Part shown: positions 28,075 to 37,067 of the stretch, piece after piece | Layout of the letters: each line of letters begins with the position of its first letter | Numbering within the stretch: position 1 is the stretch's first letter | Assembly: GCF_009769755.1 (NCBI RefSeq) | Contig: NZ_SDWJ01000001.1 | Span: 620,001 to 684,000, forward strand | Reading direction: 5' to 3' | Source: Sphingorhabdus profundilacus | Lineage (GTDB): Bacteria; Pseudomonadota; Alphaproteobacteria; Sphingomonadales; Sphingomonadaceae | DNA length: 64,000 nucleotides | Notes under the pieces: model-generated | The model's database searches: none | The model's input: only the letters and a program-made list of their open reading frames with translations | Told to the model about the DNA's origin: nothing | Translations under genes and position numbers: made by a program

Positions 28075-28124
28075 CGTTACAACTGAAACTTGTCTGTGTG
28101 GCTAATATCCGGCAAAGCGAGAGC

Positions 28125-31094
28125 ATGACCTTATCGCTCGACTCCGCACGCGCCGCCATCCGTCCTTATCATCACAAGCCAGAGCCTGAGGTGCTCGCCC
28201 CGTTGGTTGCCGCCGCCCAAGCCGATGCCGGGGAACGTGACGCAATTGTAGCGGTTGCGCGCGACCTGCTCAGGGATTTGCGGACGGCGCAATCGGACGG
28301 CTGGGTCAACCAGTTCTTGCAGGAATATCGACTGGGTACCGAGGAAGGGACATCGCTTTTATCGCTCGCTGAGGCGTTTTTGCGCGTTCCGGATCCTGAA
28401 ACTGCGGATCTGTTGATCGCGGACAAGCTGGTCGATGCCGACTGGCGCGGGCATAAGGGGCAATCGTCGAGCCTGCTCGTCAACGGCGCGACCTGGGGGC
28501 TGGTGCTCGGTAAAGCGGTGCTGGGCGACAGCAACAGCAGCCTGAAGCGTCTGATCGCGCGTGCTGGCGAGCCCTTTGTGCGGCAGGCCGTGGGCGCGGC
28601 GATGCGGCTGATGGGGCAGGTCTTTGTCATGGGCCGGACCATCGACGAAGCCATGAAGCGCATGGATGCCAAGGAAAACCGCGGCTTTACTGCCAGTTTC
28701 GACATGCTGGGCGAGGCCGCCCGGACCCGCGCCGATGCCGAGCGCTATTTCGAAGCCTATGCCAATGCCATCGCCTCGGTCGGGCAGAACGCGGCGCGCG
28801 GGCACAGCGTTTCGGTGAAGCTGTCGGCGCTGCACCCCCGCTACGAAACCGCGCAGGCAGCGACTTGTGTGCCCGAACTTGCCGCCATGGTGCGCGAACT
28901 CGCGTCCAAGGCCGCCTCGCTCGGCGTTCAGTTGACCATTGATGCCGAAGAGGCCGCGCGGCTGGAGATGAGCCTTGATATCATCGAACGCGTGGCACGC
29001 GATCCGGCGCTGAACGGCTGGGACGGGCTGGGCATGGCGGTGCAGGCCTATTCCAAGCGCGCGCGGCCGACCATCGCTTGGGCAAATGCGCTGGGCGCCG
29101 ATACACGCCGGATCCTTCAGGTGCGCCTCGTGAAGGGCGCCTATTGGGACAGCGAAATCAAGCACGCGCAGGAACGCGGGCTTAGCGATTTCCCGCTCTT
29201 CACGCGCAAGCCTGCAACCGACGTGTCCTACCTCGCCTGCGCCCGCGACATGTTCGACGCCGCGCACATCCGCCCCGCGCTGGCGAGCCACAATGCGCTG
29301 ACCATCGCGACCATCGTGCACTGGGCCGGCAACCGGCGTGATTTTGAATTCCAGCGGCTGCACGGCATGGGCGAAGGGCTGTTCGAGCGGTTGGTGCAGG
29401 ACGAAGGCTATCACTGCCGCACCTATGCCCCCGTCGGCGGCCACCGCGACCTGCTCGCCTATCTCGTCCGCCGCCTGCTGGAAAATGGCGCGAACAGCAG
29501 CTTTGTCCACCAGCTCGCCGACCAGTCGGTCAGCGAAGAGGAACTACTCGCCGATCCGGTTGAAAAGGTCATGGCGGTCGGCGGCACGCGCCACCCCGCC
29601 ATCGCCTTGCCCGCAGACCTGTTCCAGCCGGAGCGCGTGAACAGCCAGGGCCTCGATCTGGATGACGCCGACATTTTGGCGTCGACCGCAGCCGAAATCG
29701 CCAAACCGGCAAATCTTGGCATAGCCGCTGGCCCGAATGCAGCCGATGCCGTCAGCCGGGCCTTGGCCGCTTACCCCGCATGGTCGTCCAGTTCGCTCTA
29801 CACACGAGCCGAATGCTTGGGCCGCCTCGCCGACCTGCTCGAAGAAAACCGCCTCAAGCTGATGGCGCTTGCGGTGCAGGAGGCGAAGAAAACCATCCCC
29901 GATGCGCTATCCGAAGTGCGCGAGGCCATCGATTTCTGCCGCTATTATTCCGCACGCGCCATTGCCGATCTGGTGCCGGTGGAACTGCCCGGGCCGACGG
30001 GCGAACGTAATGTGCTGCGTCATGAAGGGCGCGGGGTCTGGGTTGCCATCGCCCCGTGGAACTTCCCGCTCGCCATCTTTTTGGGACAAGTCGCCGCCGC
30101 CTTGGTGGCCGGTAATGCGGTCGTTGCAAAGCCCGCGCCGCAAACGCCCGCCATCGCCGCCTTTGCAGTTGCGCTCGCGCATCAGGCCGGTGTCCCTGAG
30201 GATGCGTTACAACTGGTGACGGGAGCTGGCGATGTCGGCGCGCAGTTGACGTCCGACACCCGCATTTGCGGCGTTGTCTTCACAGGGTCGGTCCCGACCG
30301 CCAAGGCCATTGCCCGCAATCTGTTGCTCGATGACGACAGGCCCTTGGTGCCGTTGATCGCCGAAACAGGTGGTTTGAATGCCATGATCGTCGATTCCAC
30401 CGCTCTGTCCGAACAGGTCGTCCGCGATGTCATCATCTCGGGGTTCCAATCCGCAGGACAGCGCTGTTCGGCCCTGCGCCTGCTTTTGTTGCAGGAAGAT
30501 ATTGCGGACCATACGCTCGAAATGCTGCGCGGTGCGATGGATTGCCTGAATGTCGGCGATCCGTCCGATCCGGCAACAGACATCGGCCCGGTGATTGACC
30601 AGGTATCCTATGACAAGCTGATGGCCTATCGCCAAAGCGTGAAAGACCGCATCTTCCACAGCGTTGCGGTCCCGGCCAAGGGCCTGTTCGTTCCGCCCAC
30701 GGTCATCCGGCTCGACGATCTCGACCAGTTGCAAAATGAATGGTTCGGCCCGCTCGTCCACGTGGCGACATGGAAGGCCGGAACGCTCGACGCAACGGTG
30801 CAGCGCGTAAATGCCAAGGGCTTCGGCCTGACCATGGGCCTGCACAGCCGGATCGCGCGCAGCAGCGAAGCTGTCGAGCAAATGGCGCGTGTCGGCAATC
30901 TCTACATCAACCGTTCCATGATCGGCGCAGTCGTGGGCAGTCAGCCCTTTGGCGGGGAGGGTCTATCCGGTACAGGACCCAAAGCGGGCGGCCCGCACTA
31001 TCTTTACCGTTTCTGTGCCGAACGCACGACCAGCACGGACACGACGAGCGCAGGTGGCAACGCATCGCTGCTGTCGTTGGAGGATGAGGTTTAG
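28125..31094 (+). CDS. putA: Bifunctional proline dehydrogenase / L-glutamate gamma-semialdehyde dehydrogenase PutA
   Basis: Two-step proline catabolism to glutamate in one polypeptide of about 989 residues. The N-terminal half is the FAD PRODH barrel (GHSVSVKLSALHPRYE, LTIDAEEAARLEMSL, RLVKGAYWDSEIKHAQ, HNALTIATI). The C-terminal half is the aldehyde dehydrogenase (APWNFPLAIF, FTGSVPTAKAIA, LIAETGGLNAMIV with general-base Glu). Its nucleophile Cys is in SAGQRCSALR, about residue 780. There is no N-terminal ribbon-helix-helix DNA-binding domain, so this is not an autoregulatory PutA. I prefer the ATG at 28125 (GCGAGAGC just upstream); a GTG at 28098 is also possible. Confidence 0.95.
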   Translation: MTLSLDSARAAIRPYHHKPEPEVLAPLVAAAQADAGERDAIVAVARDLLRDLRTAQSDGWVNQFLQEYRLGTEEGTSLLSLAEAFLRVPDPETADLLIADKLVDADWRGHKGQSSSLLVNGATWGLVLGKAVLGDSNSSLKRLIARAGEPFVRQAVGAAMRLMGQVFVMGRTIDEAMKRMDAKENRGFTASFDMLGEAARTRADAERYFEAYANAIASVGQNAARGHSVSVKLSALHPRYETAQAATCVPELAAMVRELASKAASLGVQLTIDAEEAARLEMSLDIIERVARDPALNGWDGLGMAVQAYSKRARPTIAWANALGADTRRILQVRLVKGAYWDSEIKHAQERGLSDFPLFTRKPATDVSYLACARDMFDAAHIRPALASHNALTIATIVHWAGNRRDFEFQRLHGMGEGLFERLVQDEGYHCRTYAPVGGHRDLLAYLVRRLLENGANSSFVHQLADQSVSEEELLADPVEKVMAVGGTRHPAIALPADLFQPERVNSQGLDLDDADILASTAAEIAKPANLGIAAGPNAADAVSRALAAYPAWSSSSLYTRAECLGRLADLLEENRLKLMALAVQEAKKTIPDALSEVREAIDFCRYYSARAIADLVPVELPGPTGERNVLRHEGRGVWVAIAPWNFPLAIFLGQVAAALVAGNAVVAKPAPQTPAIAAFAVALAHQAGVPEDALQLVTGAGDVGAQLTSDTRICGVVFTGSVPTAKAIARNLLLDDDRPLVPLIAETGGLNAMIVDSTALSEQVVRDVIISGFQSAGQRCSALRLLLLQEDIADHTLEMLRGAMDCLNVGDPSDPATDIGPVIDQVSYDKLMAYRQSVKDRIFHSVAVPAKGLFVPPTVIRLDDLDQLQNEWFGPLVHVATWKAGTLDATVQRVNAKGFGLTMGLHSRIARSSEAVEQMARVGNLYINRSMIGAVVGSQPFGGEGLSGTGPKAGGPHYLYRFCAERTTSTDTTSAGGNASLLSLEDEV

Positions 31095-31122
31095 GGAAGC
31101 AAATTCTCCAGTAAACCCTAAC

Positions 31123-31266
31123 CGTCACCCTGAACTTGTTTCAGGGTCCATTTGTTCGTTCTTCCCTATGGTGTCTGGGCAAGCCAAATGGCTACGTCCG
31201 GGTAGGTTTTAACTTAAACCATGGATGCGGCTGCACGATGGACCCTGAAACAAGTTCAGGGTGACG
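31123..31266. repeat. Inverted repeat with perfect 29-bp arms
   Basis: Arms at 31123-31151 and 31238-31266 are exact reverse complements. Each contains the core CCTGAACTTGTTTCAGGGT, itself partly palindromic. The spacer is about 86 bases. The same core recurs at 33328-33474 and 62627-62826. It belongs to a dispersed short-repeat family of the kind seen in sphingomonad genomes. It sits after putA and could serve as its terminator. Confidence 0.85.
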
Positions 31267-31371
31267 TGTACTTTTATTGTTATTTCTTGAACCCGAGTCT
31301 TTGGCGTCTACGCCGCGAGACTGGCCAGAAAATGACTCTAAACCGGCTAAAAGTCCGGCCAGAAACGCCGT

Positions 31372-31602
31372 TTAGTGAATAGTGCCCAGCGTCGTTTCGA
31401 TGCTGAGCATGATGATCAGCCGTTCAATCTGGCGCCAGCGGCAATAATGCAGGTGGTTGCCCACATTGCGGCTCGCCTCGGCCCGGTCAGCCGCCTCCAG
31501 TCCGGCGGTTTTACCAAATTGGTCGATCAGCGCCTCTGCCTCGACAACATCGCGCGGTTCGACATAGAGCGGTAAAAACATGGGCGGAACGGGCTTTCGC
31601 AA
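31372..31602 (-). CDS. Small conserved-looking protein of unknown function
   Basis: A 76-residue soluble protein (MRKPVPPMFLPLYVEPRDVVEAEALIDQ at the start, HYCRWRQIERLIIML near the end). It is amphipathic with a CRWRQ segment. I believe similar short proteins occur in sphingomonads but cannot name a family. The start is TTG at 31602; the ATG at 31581 (MFLPLYV) is an alternative. Neither has a clear Shine-Dalgarno. It is transcribed divergently from the small membrane protein. Confidence 0.6.
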   Translation of the reverse strand: MRKPVPPMFLPLYVEPRDVVEAEALIDQFGKTAGLEAADRAEASRNVGNHLHYCRWRQIERLIIMLSIETTLGTIH

Positions 31603-31614
31603 GGGCTTCGGGTG

Positions 31615-31646
31615 GCAGACAGGCCCGGGTGAAACGGCCTGTCTGC
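31615..31646. other. 11-bp-stem hairpin between divergent small genes
   Basis: GCAGACAGGCC and GGCCTGTCTGC are perfect inverted arms around a 10-nt loop. It lies just upstream of the TTG-start gene and 114 bases before the small membrane protein. No T-run adjoins it, so it could be an operator or RNA structure and not a terminator. Confidence 0.4.
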
Positions 31647-31759
31647 ATGGTCGGCATTAGCGTCGGGGCGTGGCCGTTTCGTCAAAGCAATTGGTTAGCG
31701 GAAATTAAGCACGATGTTCCCGCTTGCCTGTCAGGCGGCATTGGTGGCAAAGGGGCGGC

Positions 31760-31942
31760 ATGTCTGAAACGAACAATAGCCAACCCCGCCTTGCTGGCGG
31801 CATTTTCATCGCACTCGGCCTCCTATTCGGCGCCATTGGCGGCATTGCTTTCAATCAACCATCCGCAGGAATGATGATCGGTTTTGCAACAGGTGTCGTG
31901 ATCGCCTTGGTGGTTTGGCTGTTCGACCGAAAGCGGGCCTGA
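31760..31942 (+). CDS. Small two-helix membrane protein
   Basis: 60 residues with two hydrophobic helices (GGIFIALGLLFGAIGGIAF and MMIGFATGVVIALVVWLF) separated by a short polar turn, and a positively charged C-terminus DRKRA. AAAGGGGCGGC precedes the ATG. It is 13 bases upstream of the sorbosone-dehydrogenase-like gene and probably shares its transcript. Function unknown. Confidence 0.7.
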   Translation: MSETNNSQPRLAGGIFIALGLLFGAIGGIAFNQPSAGMMIGFATGVVIALVVWLFDRKRA

Positions 31943-31955
31943 GAGGATTTAAGCC

Positions 31956-33278
31956 ATGTGGAAACATGTACGTAACATAGTTCTGATTTTCATCGTTCTG
32001 GGTCTGATCGGTATATGGTTCCTGACCCGCCCGGACGAGGCAAAGCTTCCGCTTGCGGCTCTTGAAGGTCCCAAACCAGAACTGACCCAGCCCCGGCCGG
32101 AAATGTTTCCGACAATCAACGTGGCCGATGTCGACCGCTGGAAAGCCGGTGAAGCGCCGGTGGCGGCGCCGGGCCTTGTTGTCGAACGCTTTGCCGAGGG
32201 GCTGGACCATCCCCGCAATATATATGTGCTGCCCAATGGCGATGTGCTGGTGGCCGAATCCAATTCGCCCCCGCGCGACGGCGGCGGTATCGAAGGCATG
32301 GTCATGCGCTGGCTGCTGGACAAGGCGGGGGCAGGTGTGCCGTCGGCCAACCGGATCAGCCTGCTGCGCGACGCCGATGGCGATGGCAAGGCGGAACTCA
32401 AGACGCCCTATATCACTGGCCTGAACGCGCCATTCGGAATGGTTCTCGTCGGCGACACCCTCTATGTTGCCAATACCGATGCAGTGCTGGCCTTCCCCTA
32501 TAAGGAAGGCGCGACGAGCATCACCGCCAAAGGCCGTGAGATCACCAAGTTGAACGCCATGGCCCCCAACAACCATTGGACACGCAATCTCGCCGCGTCG
32601 CTCGATGGGAACAAACTCTACATCTCGGTCGGATCGAACAGCAATATCGCCGAACGGGGCATGGAAGTCGAACGTGGCCGCGCCATGGTTCTCGAACTCG
32701 ATCTGGCGACGGGCAAAAAGCTTCCTTATGCAACGGGCCTGCGTAATCCAGTGGGCCTCGATTGGGACAAGTCGGGACGTTTGTGGACCGTGGTCAACGA
32801 ACGCGACATGCTCGGGTCCGATCTGGTTCCTGATTATCTGGCCCTCGTGGAATTTGGCGCCGATTATGGCTGGCCGCAACATTATTGGGGCGGCTTTACC
32901 GACGCCCGCGTGTCGCCGCCCAAGCCCGAAAAGCGCGAATATGAACGCCGCCCGGACTATGCCTTGGGTGTCCACACCGCCCCGCTGGGCCTGGCCTTTG
33001 GCTATAATGCAAAGCTCGGCGCGTCCCTGACCGAGGGTGCTTTTGTCGCCCGTCACGGATCGTGGAACCGCAAGCCTGCCTCGGGCTATGACGTGATCTT
33101 CGTGCCGTTTCCCAAGGGCGAGCCTGTTGGCAAGCCTGTGCGCGTGTTGACCGGTTTCCTGGACAAGGATGGCAATGCCCAGGGCCGGCCGACGATGCTG
33201 ACGGTTGCGAAGGACGGTTCCTTGCTGGTGAGCGATGATGTCGGCAATATTGTCTGGCGGGTGAAGGCCAAGGGTTGA
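31956..33278 (+). CDS. Membrane-anchored PQQ-type sugar (sorbosone) dehydrogenase-like protein
   Basis: A 440-residue protein with an N-terminal transmembrane anchor (VRNIVLIFIVLGLIGIWFL) and a periplasmic six-bladed propeller of the soluble glucose/L-sorbosone dehydrogenase family. Recognisable segments are GLDHPRNIYVLPNGDVLVAES, LNAPFGMVLVGDTLYVANTD, GLRNPVGLDWDKSGRLWTVVNERD, HTAPLGLAFG and ARHGSWNRKPASGYDV. Family members may use PQQ or have lost activity. No PQQ biosynthesis genes are in the window. It follows a small membrane protein by 13 bases and ends at a terminator. Confidence 0.85.
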   Translation: MWKHVRNIVLIFIVLGLIGIWFLTRPDEAKLPLAALEGPKPELTQPRPEMFPTINVADVDRWKAGEAPVAAPGLVVERFAEGLDHPRNIYVLPNGDVLVAESNSPPRDGGGIEGMVMRWLLDKAGAGVPSANRISLLRDADGDGKAELKTPYITGLNAPFGMVLVGDTLYVANTDAVLAFPYKEGATSITAKGREITKLNAMAPNNHWTRNLAASLDGNKLYISVGSNSNIAERGMEVERGRAMVLELDLATGKKLPYATGLRNPVGLDWDKSGRLWTVVNERDMLGSDLVPDYLALVEFGADYGWPQHYWGGFTDARVSPPKPEKREYERRPDYALGVHTAPLGLAFGYNAKLGASLTEGAFVARHGSWNRKPASGYDVIFVPFPKGEPVGKPVRVLTGFLDKDGNAQGRPTMLTVAKDGSLLVSDDVGNIVWRVKAKG

Positions 33279-33284
33279 GGTGAT

Positions 33285-33326
33285 GGGGAGTGTCCCTTTA
33301 GGGACTGTCCCCTTTGTCTCTTTTTT
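33285..33326 (+). terminator. Terminator after the sorbosone-dehydrogenase-like gene
   Basis: GGGGAGTGTCCC pairs with GGGACTGTCCCC (10 of 12 positions) around TTTA, followed by a pyrimidine stretch with six T. It begins seven bases after the stop. Confidence 0.7.
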
Positions 33327-33327
33327 C

Positions 33328-33474
33328 CCGTCACCCTGAACTTGTTTCAGGGTCCATTTCTCAGCTCAATTCCGATGTGTCCGTGGAAAACCAAATGGTG
33401 ACGCACGGCTGGTTTACTTTTCAAGCGGTGGGCTTCGCGGTAAAATGGACCCTGAAACAAGTTCAGGGTGACGG
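33328..33474. repeat. Inverted repeat with perfect 32-bp arms
   Basis: Second copy of the element at 31123. Arms at 33328-33359 and 33443-33474 are exact reverse complements, with an 83-base unrelated spacer. It lies between two convergent genes, filling most of that gap. Confidence 0.85.
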
Positions 33475-33507
33475 CGCTTGATTGAGAAAGAAATCGGAAA
33501 AATAATC

Positions 33508-34323
33508 CTAAATCTTGCGCCCCGCGCGTCCGGCGAGTTCCACCGTATAATGCCACGCCACCCGGCCGGATCGGCCGCCGCGTTGATGGGCGAAGGCGAG
33601 GGCGTCGGCTTCGTCCCAGTCAAGGTCGAAATGGCTGGCATAGGCCGCGACCATCGACACAAAGGCTTCCTGATCGGCATATTGAAAACCAAGTTTCAAC
33701 CCGAATCGGTCGGCGAGCGCGAGGCTGTCGTCGATATTGTCGCGGGCGTTGATGGCATCGGTTTGCTCGGCCATCGTCCGGTCAACGATGTTCCGTCGGT
33801 TCGATGTCACATAGAGCCGCACATTGTTTGGGCGGGCCTCTGCCCCGCCTTCCAAAAGCGAGCGGAGCAAGCGCGGTCCGTTGTCGTTCGTATCAAAGGC
33901 AATATCATCGACAAACAGAATGTAGCGTCGCCCGGATACGGACAGTTCCTCGAATAACAGATGCAGGGTCGCCACCTGAGCCGAAGACGCCTCCACCAGC
34001 GCGACAAACAACCCTTCTTTCTGTAATTCCCCGACGACGGATTTGACCAGCGCCGATTTGCCCATGCCGCGCGCGCCCCAGAGAAGCACATCATGCGCTG
34101 CCGCGCCGGAGGCATGGCGGCGGCTGTTTTCCAGCATATCGGCTTTCTGGCGATCAACGCCGACGATCAGATCGATAGGCAACGGCCGGAAATGGTGGAC
34201 CGGCGCGAGCCGTTTTCCATCCCAATGATAGGCAGGATAAGCCGACAGGTCCATCGGCGGGGCAGGCGGGGGGGACAGTCTTTCGAGCGCTTCGGCGATG
34301 CGCTTCAAAATATCCGTGTTCAA
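33508..34323 (-). CDS. DUF815-family AAA-type ATPase
   Basis: A 271-residue cytosolic P-loop ATPase of the DUF815 family. Walker A is GARGMGKSALVKSV, Walker B is YILFVDDIAFD, and an LYVTSNRRNIV sensor-like segment follows, all typical of AAA proteins. The cellular role of the family is undefined. The start is TTG, overlapping the acyl-CoA dehydrogenase stop (TTGA), so it is likely translationally coupled to that gene. This linkage has no obvious metabolic meaning. Confidence 0.85.
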   Translation of the reverse strand: MNTDILKRIAEALERLSPPPAPPMDLSAYPAYHWDGKRLAPVHHFRPLPIDLIVGVDRQKADMLENSRRHASGAAAHDVLLWGARGMGKSALVKSVVGELQKEGLFVALVEASSAQVATLHLLFEELSVSGRRYILFVDDIAFDTNDNGPRLLRSLLEGGAEARPNNVRLYVTSNRRNIVDRTMAEQTDAINARDNIDDSLALADRFGLKLGFQYADQEAFVSMVAAYASHFDLDWDEADALAFAHQRGGRSGRVAWHYTVELAGRAGRKI

Positions 34324-36056
34324 GCCGCCATCCCCTCTGCGTCCAGCATATATAGCAATTCGGAACCGGCCATCGCGCCGGTCTTCAGCGAAAGGGCTTC
34401 GGCCACCATGACTTCGAGATAATAGCGGCAGGCCACGACCTTGCCATCCAGAAAGGCATTGGTGCCATTGGCGGCCTGTTCCGCCTGAGCGGCCCGCAAT
34501 TGCCGCAGCATAAGCCAGCCAGACGTCGCAATGGCCATCATCTGCGTATAGGCGTAGCTTCCGGCGAGACGATCATCGACGCTGGCGCCCAGCATCCACT
34601 CGGTCACCTCGGCACAGGCCCCGGCAAGCGCGGTCAGGGGGGCGTTGCCGCCCGCGTCGGCGGCGATGGTTTGCAGATGACGGCGAATGACATCGCCGCC
34701 CTCCATAGCGAGCTTGCGGCCAACAAGGTCCGCCGCCTGTATGCCGTTCGTGCCTTCGTAAATCGCGGCGATGCGGATGTCGCGATAATATTGGGCTGCG
34801 CCTGTTTCCTCGACAAAGCCCATGCCGCCATGCACCTGTATGCCGAGCGAAGCGATTTCGCTGCCGAGGTCAGTGCCATAGGTCTTGGCGAGCGGGGTGA
34901 GGAGGTCGACCATCTCACGCGCGCCGTCTTCGCCCAATGCGGCGCGGTCAACATAGCCCGAGGCGAAGTAGAGCAGAGCGCGGATGGCCTGGGTTCCTGC
35001 CTTCATCCGCAAAAGCATGCGGCGCACATCAGGGTGCTCGATAATTGCCACCGAATCCCGTGATGCACCACCCGCCTTGGCCGACTGCACCCGTTCGCGC
35101 GCGAACCAGATCGCCTTTTGCGTCGCGGCTTCGGCGATTTGCACACCTTGCAACCCGACGTTGAGGCGGGCGTTGTTCATCATCGTGAACATGGCGCGCA
35201 TCCCGCCAAATTCGGGGCCGATCAATTCACCGACACATTCGCCTTCCTCGCCAAAGGCAAGGACGCAAGTGGGTGAGGCATTGATGCCCATCTTATGTTC
35301 GATCGAAACAACCTTGATATCGTTCGCCTTGCCGATGCCTCCGTCAGCGGTCAGCTGGTATTTCGGGACCAGAAACAGCGAAATGCCCTTGGTTCCCGCG
35401 GGTGCATCGGGTGTGCGGGCGAGCACGAGGTGGACGATATTCTCCACCATGTCATGGTCACCAAAGCTGATATAGATTTTTTGGCCGCGGATCTGGTATC
35501 GGCCATCACCCAAGGGGGTTGCCGTAGCGCGAAGGGCGCCGACGTCCGATCCGGCCTGCGGCTCGGTCAGGTTCATGGTGCCGCTCCACTCCGCCGTGGA
35601 TAGCTTGGGAAGATAGGCTGCCTTTTGGGATTCCGAGCCATGGTGGTTGATGGCTTCAATCGCGCCGACCGACAAAATGGGGCACAACGCAAAGGCCATG
35701 TTGGCAGCGCCAAGGGAATCAAGCGCGACGGTCGCCATGCTGAAGGGCAGGCCCTGTCCGCCAAAGTCGGACGGCGCGTTGATTGATCCCCAACCATTGG
35801 CCACATAAGATTGATAGGCGGCGACGAAGCCGTCGGGCATGACCACTTTCCCGTCGATCAACCGGGCCCCGACGACGTCGCCGATGCGGTTCAGCGGGGC
35901 GAATTCATTGGCAGCGAATTCGCCGATCCCTTCGACAATTGCCTGCACAACATCGGCGGTTGCGTCGGCGAAACGGCCATGTTGGGCCAGCGCATCAATC
36001 CCGGTGATATGCTTCAAAACGAAGAGTTGTTCGGCGATAGGGGCAGCAAAGGTCAT
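34320..36056 (-). CDS. Acyl-CoA dehydrogenase, long form with C-terminal extension
   Basis: FAD flavoenzyme of fatty-acid or related acyl-CoA oxidation, 578 residues. The acyl-CoA DH signature region reads MNLTEPQAGSDVGALRATA. EHKMGINASPTCVLAFGE and FVEETGAAQYYRDIRIAAIYEGTNGIQA follow; the catalytic Glu lies in the YEGTNG segment. The extra 150-residue C-terminal part matches the long-form group related to 3-methylmercaptopropionyl-CoA and other DmdC-like dehydrogenases. The exact substrate cannot be told. It is divergent from the Sua5-type gene by 54 bases. Confidence 0.9.
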   Translation of the reverse strand: MTFAAPIAEQLFVLKHITGIDALAQHGRFADATADVVQAIVEGIGEFAANEFAPLNRIGDVVGARLIDGKVVMPDGFVAAYQSYVANGWGSINAPSDFGGQGLPFSMATVALDSLGAANMAFALCPILSVGAIEAINHHGSESQKAAYLPKLSTAEWSGTMNLTEPQAGSDVGALRATATPLGDGRYQIRGQKIYISFGDHDMVENIVHLVLARTPDAPAGTKGISLFLVPKYQLTADGGIGKANDIKVVSIEHKMGINASPTCVLAFGEEGECVGELIGPEFGGMRAMFTMMNNARLNVGLQGVQIAEAATQKAIWFARERVQSAKAGGASRDSVAIIEHPDVRRMLLRMKAGTQAIRALLYFASGYVDRAALGEDGAREMVDLLTPLAKTYGTDLGSEIASLGIQVHGGMGFVEETGAAQYYRDIRIAAIYEGTNGIQAADLVGRKLAMEGGDVIRRHLQTIAADAGGNAPLTALAGACAEVTEWMLGASVDDRLAGSYAYTQMMAIATSGWLMLRQLRAAQAEQAANGTNAFLDGKVVACRYYLEVMVAEALSLKTGAMAGSELLYMLDAEGMAA

Positions 36057-36110
36057 GGGACGAAAAATTTCCTGTGAAAGCGGGTTGCACAGCGCCTATA
36101 GACCGAACTG

Positions 36111-37067
36111 ATGCTAGGCTCAAATACCTTGGGGAATGGCTGGGTTGTGCCCGCCGATGACGCTGCGATTACGGCGGCTGCCGACCTTTTGCGGGGTGGG
36201 CAGATCGTGGCGATTCCCACCGAGACGGTCTATGGCCTTGCCGCCGATGCCAGCAATGCGGATGCCGTGGCGCATATCTATGCGGCGAAGGGACGGCCGG
36301 ATTTCAATCCGCTGATCGTCCATGTGCCCGATCTGGCGGCTGCCGAGGAACTGGCCGAGTTTGGACCTTTGGCGCGGCAACTGGCGGCGGCGTTCTGGCC
36401 GGGGGCGTTGACGTTAGTTCTGCCGTTGCGCGAAGGGGCCAAAGTGGCGGCGGCGGTGACCGCTGGCCTGCCGACGATCGCGCTGCGCTGCCCGGCGCAT
36501 CCGGTGATGCAGGCGGTATTGGCAAAGAGCGGACTGAACCTTGCGGCACCATCGGCGAACAAAAGCGGAGGGATCAGTCCTACAAGAGCCGAGCATGTGT
36601 TGGCGAGCCTGGGCGGGTCGGTTCCGATGATTTTGGACGCTGGACCCTGTAAAGAAGGTTTGGAGTCAACTATTGCCGCTATAAGACTGGAAAATATAGA
36701 AATATTGCGCCCAGGACCCGTGGCCGCCGAAACTCTCCAAACCTTCTCGAAGCTTCAGCCGAGTCAACAAACCGGCCAAAAGATCGAAGCCCCCGGCCAA
36801 CTCGCCAGCCACTATGCCCCCACCAAAGCAGTGCGGTTGAACGCCCGGACAGCTCAGGACGGCGAATGGCTCATCGGTTTTGGAGAGGTAGCGGGGCACG
36901 ACAACCTGTCCCCCACCGCTGACCTTGCCCAAGCGGCAGCTCATCTGTTCGACGCATTGCATCGCGCCGATGCCAGCCCATATCGTTCGATAGCTGTGGC
37001 AGATATTCCAGATAAAGGCATAGGGGTGGCCATAAATGATCGGTTGAAAAGAGCTGCGGCACGATGA
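36111..37067 (+). CDS. L-threonylcarbamoyladenylate synthase (Sua5/TsaC type)
   Basis: Makes threonylcarbamoyl-AMP from Thr, bicarbonate and ATP, the first step of t6A37 modification. 318 residues. The N-terminal YrdC domain has IVAIPTETVYGLAADASN and KGRPDFNPLIVHV, with the conserved KxR/SxN-type substrate residues (SANKSGG). A C-terminal Sua5 domain (QLASHYAPTKAVRL and following) makes it the long Sua5 form and not short TsaC. It works with TsaE (8566-8997) plus TsaB and TsaD outside the window. Its stop overlaps the start of the M48 protease (ATGA). Confidence 0.92.
   Translation: MLGSNTLGNGWVVPADDAAITAAADLLRGGQIVAIPTETVYGLAADASNADAVAHIYAAKGRPDFNPLIVHVPDLAAAEELAEFGPLARQLAAAFWPGALTLVLPLREGAKVAAAVTAGLPTIALRCPAHPVMQAVLAKSGLNLAAPSANKSGGISPTRAEHVLASLGGSVPMILDAGPCKEGLESTIAAIRLENIEILRPGPVAAETLQTFSKLQPSQQTGQKIEAPGQLASHYAPTKAVRLNARTAQDGEWLIGFGEVAGHDNLSPTADLAQAAAHLFDALHRADASPYRSIAVADIPDKGIGVAINDRLKRAAAR

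Noticed and set aside
31123-33474. CRISPR array formed by the repeated CCTGAACTTGTTTCAGG sequences
   Set aside because: Copies are in inverted pairs with irregular, long spacing and no cas genes; they are dispersed palindromic repeats.
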